DNA from: Candidatus Bathyarchaeota archaeon
GTDB lineage: Archaea; Thermoproteota; Bathyarchaeia; Bathyarchaeales; SOJC01
Length of the DNA stretch: 64,000 nt
Assembly: GCA_023131225.1 (NCBI GenBank)
Contig: JAGLZW010000020.1
Location: forward strand, 1-64,000
Direction: 5' to 3'
Shown here: piece after piece, positions 58,273 through 64,000 of the stretch
Layout: the number at the start of each line of letters is the position of its first letter
Position numbering within the stretch: position 1 is the first letter of the stretch
Program-made: the position numbers and the translations under genes
Notes under the pieces: model-generated
What the model saw: the letters and a program-made list of their open reading frames with translations, nothing else
Databases searched by the model: none
What the model was told of the DNA's origin: nothing

Positions 58273-59502
58273 ATGCCCTTCCAATTTGGAAAAAACCACA
58301 GTTTCACAAGACATCATATCATAGCTCTGCTTCTTTTGTTTAACTCATTTTCTTGGTATTTTCTAGGATTATTAATGGTCGACAAACTCGCTAGCGTTGT
58401 CGCTGAGAACAGCCTTACAAATCTTTACTTGAGGTCAGCTTTTCCTCTTTCCATAATTGTGTCCGCTTTGATCGGGTCAATTTTTTGGTTAAGAGCTCGA
58501 AAAACCAGTTTCTTTTACATTTGGTTGTTTTTTGGAACCATTGCCTCGCTATTTCCAGCAGTTCCAATTGGCAACTCATTTGCCGGCGCAATTATCGTCA
58601 TTGTTGTATTGGGCATCTCATTGGGATTTGGCATGCCCTCACTCTTACGTTCTTTTACAGAATCTGTACCTATTGAAAACCGAGGAACGATTGGTGGAAT
58701 CACGTTTTTTATGGTTACAGCTAGCGCGCCTTTTGTTATAGTAACTATGTCGATGTTGGATCTAGTACAAAGCGCGATGTTCTTCGCAATTTGGAGGAGT
58801 TGGAGCATACCCATACTACTCGCATTCCCAAAAAAAAGTAAATCCCAGCTTCATTATGAAAGGAAAACATCTTTTCGTAGCATATTTAATAATAAGGCCT
58901 TTGTCTTGTATTTTCTGGCGTGGCTTATGTTCTCTATGGTAGACGGCTTTGAGGCTCGTATCACATTCCTGCACAAAGAGGGACTTGGTTTTGCTATGAA
59001 TGTTGTCGAGCCTATCTTTGCAGGATTTTCGGCGCTAATTGGAGGAGTAGTAGCTGATCGTATGGGACGAAAAAGAGTAATAGTCTTTGGTTTTGTATCA
59101 TTGGGTATTGCCTATGCGATCCTAGGAATAGCTTCACAGCTATGGATCTCATGGTTTTTGTATTTTGCTATAGATGGTATTGCAATTGGATTATTGTGGA
59201 TGATGTTTACGATAGTAATCTGGGGAGAACTGTCAAGGTTTAATACTGAAAAATATTATGCTGTTGGAGAGGCTCCATTCTTTTTAACTATGATAGCTTC
59301 TCTGCTGTTTGCCCCTTATGTTGCGTTGATTCCTGAAACCAGCGCGTTCTCTTTGGCAGCGTTCTTTCTCTTCATAGCAGTAATACCCTTATTATATGTA
59401 CGAGAAACTTTGCCTGAAAAGAAAATTCAACAACGCCAACTCGAGATATATACTGAAGAAGCTCTCAAACTGAGACAAAAAGTTGAACAGAAATCAAAGT
59501 AA
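58273..59502 (+). CDS. Major facilitator superfamily transporter
   Basis: About 409 residues with eleven to twelve membrane helices and the MFS motif A between helices of the second half (GGVVADRMGRKRVIVFG near residue 260). The first half contains a glycine-rich helix (GISLGFGMPSLLRSFTES). A GTG at 58264 would add three residues. The substrate is unknown. Confidence 0.84.
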   Translation: MPFQFGKNHSFTRHHIIALLLLFNSFSWYFLGLLMVDKLASVVAENSLTNLYLRSAFPLSIIVSALIGSIFWLRARKTSFFYIWLFFGTIASLFPAVPIGNSFAGAIIVIVVLGISLGFGMPSLLRSFTESVPIENRGTIGGITFFMVTASAPFVIVTMSMLDLVQSAMFFAIWRSWSIPILLAFPKKSKSQLHYERKTSFRSIFNNKAFVLYFLAWLMFSMVDGFEARITFLHKEGLGFAMNVVEPIFAGFSALIGGVVADRMGRKRVIVFGFVSLGIAYAILGIASQLWISWFLYFAIDGIAIGLLWMMFTIVIWGELSRFNTEKYYAVGEAPFFLTMIASLLFAPYVALIPETSAFSLAAFFLFIAVIPLLYVRETLPEKKIQQRQLEIYTEEALKLRQKVEQKSK

Positions 59503-59656
59503 CACTACCTCCAATCCTAATCAATACCCCAAGTTTTTCTATACCGAAAACTTGACCTCTTACATCTATTAGCTGCCTACTCGTCGATCCAGCCTTAAGT
59601 ACGCTAAAGATATATTATCCAATACGCTTACTACCATCCTCTTTGGAAGGAAAAGC

Positions 59657-60568
59657 ATGACACTCATCGATGACATTCTTAAAATCAAACGCGAAAAGGA
59701 AGCAATAATTCTAGCTCACAATTATCAACGCCCAGAAATCCAAGACATTGCAGACTATGTAGGCGATAGCATAGAGCTTAGTCGCCGGGCAAAAGAAGAA
59801 CAAGATGCAAAAATAATAGTGTTCGCTGCCGTGAATTTTATGGCTGAATCAGCTGCCATTCTCAACCCAGAAAAAAAAGTGCTATTACCATGCACTGGTT
59901 CAAGATGCCCCATGGCTTACATGCTTCCGGCCGAACAGGTGCAAGCATGGAAACAAAAATATCCAGATACGCCGGTCGTGCTTTACGTCAATACCTTAGC
60001 GGAAGCCAAAGCAGAATGCGACATCTGCTGCACCTCTGCAAACGCAGTGAAAATTGTTGAAGCTCTTGATGCAGAGACCGTGCTTTTCGGTCCTGACTAT
60101 AACCTAGCAGAATATGTCCAAGAGAAAACCGGAAAAAAAGTCATTCCCATTCCTCCTCAAGGCTTCTGCCCTACACACATACTGTTCATGAAAGAAGACA
60201 TCATGGCGCAAAAGCAAACCCACTCAGACGCTGTTGTGGCAGTGCATCCAGAATGCTCTGAGGAGGTCAGAGGAATTGCAGACTTCATCGGAAGCACCTC
60301 ACAAATCTGCAGATACGCAAAAACTTCAACTGCAAAGAAGTTTATCATCGGCACCGAAGTTGGGATTCTTCACAAACTGAGAAAGGAAAACCCGCATAAA
60401 CAATTCGTTCCCGCCTATGAAGATGCCACATGCAACGCTATGAAACTCACCACCTTAGAAAGGCTTTATCGCTCGCTCAAAGAGGAACAGAACCTCATTA
60501 CTGTTTCAAGTAGCATTGCAGAGAGAGCAAAAAGAGCTTTGGAGAAAATGTTTGCATTAACTAAATAA
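59657..60568 (+). CDS. nadA: Quinolinate synthase
   Basis: A 303-residue protein with all landmarks of NadA: ILAHNYQRPEIQDIADYVGD near residue 18, the [4Fe-4S] cysteine ligands Cys84 (TGSRCPMAY), Cys171 (QGFCPTH) and Cys259 (DATCNAMK), and VHPECSEEV near 196. It condenses iminoaspartate and DHAP to quinolinate in NAD synthesis. nadB and nadC are not next to it. A TATA-like TATATTATCC lies about 45 bases upstream. Confidence 0.95.
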   Translation: MTLIDDILKIKREKEAIILAHNYQRPEIQDIADYVGDSIELSRRAKEEQDAKIIVFAAVNFMAESAAILNPEKKVLLPCTGSRCPMAYMLPAEQVQAWKQKYPDTPVVLYVNTLAEAKAECDICCTSANAVKIVEALDAETVLFGPDYNLAEYVQEKTGKKVIPIPPQGFCPTHILFMKEDIMAQKQTHSDAVVAVHPECSEEVRGIADFIGSTSQICRYAKTSTAKKFIIGTEVGILHKLRKENPHKQFVPAYEDATCNAMKLTTLERLYRSLKEEQNLITVSSSIAERAKRALEKMFALTK

Positions 60569-60754
60569 CTTGAAACATATGGGCTAAATAATGCTGCAGT
60601 GTCCATTTTCAGCATTTTTGGCTACAGACAATTTTCTATTTATGATTGGCTAGGCCACAAAATCTGGTTAATGAAGAAGAGATGTATCAGAACTGTGAAA
60701 GTTTAAATAAGAGTGTTACGTTTCTTTGAAAAAGTATTACTTGAGAGTGATTTC

Positions 60755-61339
60755 ATGGCTTACTTCGGAACCCGCGAGTTAGCAGGGATAGCAATGTTTG
60801 CAGCATTATGGGGGGTCCTAAACGTAACTGTATCGCCCGCCTTCTTCCAAGTATTTCACTTGCCCTTCTGTTGCGACCTAATAGGTTTTTCGACCTTGAT
60901 ACTGGCGATATGGTGGACAAGAAAAGTCGGAACAGCCACATTTGTAGGCTTAATCGCACTGATAATCAACATGACTGTCAGACCAACAGCTCTCCACTTC
61001 TTCGGCTTCTTTGCCGCCGCTATTGTATTTGACGTTCTCGCATTCTTCATTGGATACAAACGATTATTTGAAAAGAGACTCTTAGGTTCAATCAGCCTAT
61101 TTGCAATCTCTGTTTTCTCGGCAGCTGTGGCAGGCTTAATCATAGGGTCATTATTCATGACGCCAACAGCCATAACAAAATGGGGAGGAGTATTAGGGTG
61201 GGCAGGGTTACACGCTGTAGGCGGTGTTATAGGCGGCGCAATAGGCGTAACCTTAATGAATGCTCTAATTGCTAGAGGCATAACTGCAAAAGTTGAAATA
61301 TTGAAAGGCACCGAAGGCTTGAAGGAAGGGTCAGGGTGA
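60755..61339 (+). CDS. Putative ECF-type substrate-binding (S) membrane protein
   Basis: About 194 residues from the ATG at 60755, which has GAGAGTGAT upstream; the frame extends to 60713 but without a ribosome site. It has five to six hydrophobic helices with the opening TRELAGIAMFAALWGVLNV, typical of S components (ThiW/BioY-like size). It shares a four-base overlap with the FmdE gene, so the two are co-translated. A coupling to the A1-A2-T module at 27-29 kb is conceivable but speculative. Confidence 0.72.
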   Translation: MAYFGTRELAGIAMFAALWGVLNVTVSPAFFQVFHLPFCCDLIGFSTLILAIWWTRKVGTATFVGLIALIINMTVRPTALHFFGFFAAAIVFDVLAFFIGYKRLFEKRLLGSISLFAISVFSAAVAGLIIGSLFMTPTAITKWGGVLGWAGLHAVGGVIGGAIGVTLMNALIARGITAKVEILKGTEGLKEGSG

Positions 61340-61785
61340 CTCTTGAGCGCAATATATCCTTGGAGTTCACATCTATTTTGGAGAGGGCTGCAGAGTTTCA
61401 TGGGCATCTAGGGCCATTTCTGGCTATCGGCGTTAAAATGGGACTAACCGGACTAAACCAGTTGGAAATAATAAAAAATAAATCGCTAACAATTGCAGCG
61501 TCATTACCGCTTCGCGTTCCTTTTTCATGCATTATAGACGGTCTTCAAATCACAACAAGCTGTACTATTGGCAATCGAAAACTCACCCTAAAAGACTCAG
61601 AGAAAATTCAAGCAAAGTTCACAAGAAAGGACAATGGACGAAAAATAGTTGTCGCTTTGAATCAGTCAACGTTTGAAAAGCTAAAATCTCAGCTTTTGCA
61701 AGAAACATTGCCAGACGAAAAGGTTCGCGAGCTAGCTTGGAAAGTTGCTACTGTACCCGAAACCGAACTCTTCGTCATAACCTAG
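61336..61785 (+). CDS. FmdE-domain protein (formylmethanofuran dehydrogenase subunit E-like)
   Basis: A 149-residue protein starting at GTG. AAEFHGHLGPFLAIGVKMGL near residue 17 and VPFSCIIDGLQITTSCTIGN near 56 are the FmdE family hallmarks, including the histidine and cysteines thought to bind a metal. The common C-terminal zinc ribbon is absent. Many FmdE proteins lie away from the dehydrogenase operon and act in metal or cofactor handling; the membrane protein encoded just before may supply the ligand. Confidence 0.86.
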   Translation: MTLERNISLEFTSILERAAEFHGHLGPFLAIGVKMGLTGLNQLEIIKNKSLTIAASLPLRVPFSCIIDGLQITTSCTIGNRKLTLKDSEKIQAKFTRKDNGRKIVVALNQSTFEKLKSQLLQETLPDEKVRELAWKVATVPETELFVIT

Positions 61786-61828
61786 AAAACATTTAAGAAA
61801 ATAGTCTGCTTCTCCTTAAACGGTTATT

Positions 61829-62245
61829 ATGGACGACTTGGAAATCGCTAAGCAAAGGCTAAAAGACAAAAATCTAAACTTGGTATTTGTGAAAAACTTC
61901 AGACCAATCTTCGAGACGAAAACAGATGGACTCCACGGTTTTTTAGAGGCGATAAAGGAATTGGATGGCAATCTCTTAGGTGCCTCAGTTGCAGACAAAA
62001 TTATCGGCAAAGCCGCAGCACTACTCTGCGCTTATTCAGATGTCGCAGCAGCTTTTACAGTTACACTGAGTAAAGGCGGTCTAGAAATTTTAAAAACATA
62101 TAATATCCGTCACGAATTTGAAAACCTCGTTCCAACAATTCTTAACGTGAAAAAAACCGACAAGTGCCCTCTTGAAAAGCTTGTGGCAAACATTACTAAT
62201 TCTGAAGAAGCCTATGAAAAAATAAGCCGATTTTGCTGCTTGTAA
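61829..62245 (+). CDS. DUF1893 family protein
   Basis: A 138-residue protein with LGASVADKIIGKAAALLCAY near residue 52 and LVPTILNVKKTDKCPLEKLV near 104, matching DUF1893 (a small cytidine-deaminase-like family, usually with G-K-A-A and C-P-x-E). Catalytic function is unproven. It follows the FmdE gene by 43 bases with a TTAAGAAAAT TATA-like sequence, so it may have its own promoter. Confidence 0.85.
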   Translation: MDDLEIAKQRLKDKNLNLVFVKNFRPIFETKTDGLHGFLEAIKELDGNLLGASVADKIIGKAAALLCAYSDVAAAFTVTLSKGGLEILKTYNIRHEFENLVPTILNVKKTDKCPLEKLVANITNSEEAYEKISRFCCL

Positions 62246-62401
62246 CCATAAATGCACACATCACAATAAAATCTCAGCCAATAACTAGTGAGTGTGCAGC
62301 AAACACGTTTTCCATGAGCTACTCATATTTTGGGGTCTATTAACCGCCATTTTGAAGCTCATAGCAAAGAGCCTAATCTAGAGTAACACACACTGCGAAA
62401 A

Positions 62402-64000
62402 TTATTCTGGGAAATCTTTGAGCCTTTTCTTCACAATCTCGCTAACAAGTCCACCTTTGACTCTGCCCCGCACCCTTTTCATCACCAAACCCATGAGTAA
62501 CCCAAAAGCTTTCTCTCCACGCTCTACTAAAAGACCCCGATTCTCCTCAATTAGGCTATCAACAATTCTTTCAAGTTCACTCTGCGAAAGTATATCCAAA
62601 CCTAGAGCGTCAACAGCCTCAACAACCTTTGCCCCTTCATGCTCCGACAGCCAAACAATTATATCTGAAGTAGCTTCCTTTGCAACTTCGCCTAAACCCA
62701 TTAGATAAAACAACTCGATAAGTTGCTCGTCAGACACATTCCCAACTTCCACACCGTCACGCTTCAAAGCTTTCAATGTCTCAGTCAAAACAACAGCAAC
62801 TAATTTAGGTGAAGCGTTTGTGGTTTTCACAATCGTGTCAAAAAGTCTCTGTTTCCTTGATCTCTCTAATTGATCAATTAGTTTGTCACTTAATTTTAGA
62901 ATTTCCTTCAGCTCGATTCTATATGCTTTAGGTAATTTCGGAAGATGAGAGAATAATCGAACTATGTAACTTTTGGCTATTTGGATGGGGGGTACATCGG
63001 TTTCTGGGTACATGCGAGCGGCGCCAGGCCTAGGTCGCATATAGCGAGTTGATCCATCTGGTTTTGCAGCACGGGTTTCCTGCGGTACTTCCTTCAAGGT
63101 TTCCTTTGCCCGCTCGTTTACTGCCCTCAAAGCATCAGACGCGTTTTCTAAAAAATCCGCAACAAAAACTACAGCATCGCCTGACTTTACATTCATGACG
63201 CGTTTTAACTTGTCAAGTTCTTCTGCCGTGATTCCATAAGCAGGCAACTCGTCTGTGTGGAAGATGCCGCCTACGCGCCCCCAAAAACGAGCCCTATATG
63301 CCATCTCTGTTCCTAACCTAACGCCGGGTATCAATTCTTTCTTCAAGAGGCCTTCAAATTTTGGCAATTTAACAGCTAGAACTCTCTTGTTTCTCTCTGC
63401 AGCAACACAAATGACTTTGCATTTAGTGGTCGCGAAAACATATGTTACATCTACAAACTCGTCCTTGATGTCTTCTTCTCCAACTCCACGCTTCGCCAAT
63501 TCATCTCTTATTTTTAGAAGATTAAGCTGCCGCTGAACCTCGTTCTCAACAACCAAAGAAACAAGCTCAAGCTCCTGCACTCCTTTAACCTCCACAAGGG
63601 CACCGTCGCGAATAGAAATGTTCAGGTCTTGGCGTATAGTGCCCAAGCCCCTTTTCACCCTCCCCGATGCCCGCAGAATCCGTCCAATAGCCAGCGCAAC
63701 CTCTTCCGCTTCTTGAGGCGTATAAATAACCGGAGCGGTTGCAACCTCGACAAGAGGAATGCAAAGACGGTCAATGCGATATCGAAGGATATTATTATCT
63801 TCGCCCATCTTTCGAGCTGCATCTTCTTCAAGGCCCACGTGCTGAATTGGAATAGTCTTCTTGGTTTCAACCTTACCGTTAAAGGCTACTACACAGGTCC
63901 GCTGGAAACCAGTGGTGTTTGAGCCGTCTATGACGGTTTTCCGCATGATATGAATTTCATCAATAGGCTTCGCCTTCAGCATAAGTGAAATGATGAGTGC
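62402..64000 (-). CDS. gatE: Glutamyl-tRNA(Gln) amidotransferase subunit E (partial)
   Basis: The frame is open to the right edge, so the N-terminal part (about 100 residues) is missing; about 532 residues are visible. GSNTTGFQRTCVVAFNG, DNNILRYRIDRLCIPLVEVATAP and RGLGTIRQDLNISIRDGALVEVKGVQELELV belong to the GatB/GatE catalytic cradle, then comes an inserted AspRS-like (GAD) domain with YGITAEELDKLKRVMN typical of GatE, and the helical and YqeY tail (about 360-530). GatDE converts Glu-tRNA(Gln) to Gln-tRNA(Gln) in archaea. gatD is not visible here. Confidence 0.93.
   Translation of the reverse strand, partial: ALIISLMLKAKPIDEIHIMRKTVIDGSNTTGFQRTCVVAFNGKVETKKTIPIQHVGLEEDAARKMGEDNNILRYRIDRLCIPLVEVATAPVIYTPQEAEEVALAIGRILRASGRVKRGLGTIRQDLNISIRDGALVEVKGVQELELVSLVVENEVQRQLNLLKIRDELAKRGVGEEDIKDEFVDVTYVFATTKCKVICVAAERNKRVLAVKLPKFEGLLKKELIPGVRLGTEMAYRARFWGRVGGIFHTDELPAYGITAEELDKLKRVMNVKSGDAVVFVADFLENASDALRAVNERAKETLKEVPQETRAAKPDGSTRYMRPRPGAARMYPETDVPPIQIAKSYIVRLFSHLPKLPKAYRIELKEILKLSDKLIDQLERSRKQRLFDTIVKTTNASPKLVAVVLTETLKALKRDGVEVGNVSDEQLIELFYLMGLGEVAKEATSDIIVWLSEHEGAKVVEAVDALGLDILSQSELERIVDSLIEENRGLLVERGEKAFGLLMGLVMKRVRGRVKGGLVSEIVKKRLKDFPE

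Noticed and set aside
1-64000. CRISPR array or large tandem repeats
   Set aside because: No regularly spaced repeat series was seen anywhere in the window.
1-64000. General stop-codon recoding of TAG
   Set aside because: Several clearly complete genes (eL41, the lysine-rich small protein, PadR-linked genes) end normally at TAG with no conserved extension, so the TAG at 48103 is a local case.

Overview
The window reads as a chromosome piece from an uncultured archaeon, most likely Bathyarchaeia or a close TACK relative (inference; no marker phylogeny was possible). Support comes from archaeal signature genes: ribosomal protein eL41, prefoldin beta, KEOPS Pcc1, DUF3194, a Brix protein, GatE, an archaeal beta-CASP nuclease, ADP-forming acyl-CoA synthetase, an OB-fold SSB, TATA-like promoters and short GGTGA-type Shine-Dalgarno sites. 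Two tRNA-Gly genes (UCC and CCC) are present.

Layout. 1-5.7 kb: pelota end, decayed GrpB gene, tRNA-Gly(UCC), HAD hydrolase, acyl-CoA synthetase fused to an acetyltransferase, GYD protein, LysE exporter. 5.7-8.9 kb: first pair of an unusual GGGTGATATCTC...GTTCAAA repeat, a secreted repeat protein, SSB, tRNA-Gly(CCC). 9-11.6 kb: Brix-pcc1-pfdB-DUF3194-DHH operon. 11.6-18.5 kb: metabolic and surface genes, ending with a solute-binding protein carrying dockerin-like repeats. 18.88-27.14 kb: an 8.26-kb integrated element bounded by a perfect 35-bp direct repeat and ending in a tyrosine recombinase. 27.2-29.6 kb: ECF transporter module. 29.7-41.7 kb: hexuloisomerase, eL41, M28 peptidase, TldD/TldE, KorABC, a cohesin/dockerin protein, TrmO. 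41.8-44.7 kb: UvrD-type helicase between two direct copies of the same repeat. 45-64 kb: a DapA-Fae fusion, a kinase fusion, an ABC export system, PadR regulators, a prenyl synthase, NadA, a putative ECF S component, FmdE, DUF1893 and GatE.

Most notable: (1) the integrated element, whose compact genes are mostly unrecognised and which carries a DRHyd/TIR-like putative effector and a membrane-gene pair at opposite ends; (2) a dihydrodipicolinate-synthase-like aldolase fused to a formaldehyde-activating-enzyme domain, in the same window as a 6-phospho-3-hexuloisomerase; (3) a four-copy dispersed repeat with a tRNA T-arm-like box, present as two same-orientation pairs that each bracket a gene block; (4) cohesin and dockerin modules on secreted proteins; (5) in-frame stop codons followed by coding-like sequence in two genes.

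Gene decay is visible between the intact genes: GrpB, an MBL-fold nuclease, an MtaD-like amidohydrolase and an alpha/beta hydrolase are all broken. Recombination has therefore acted here repeatedly. Functions are assigned from motifs and family resemblance read by eye; no database search was run.
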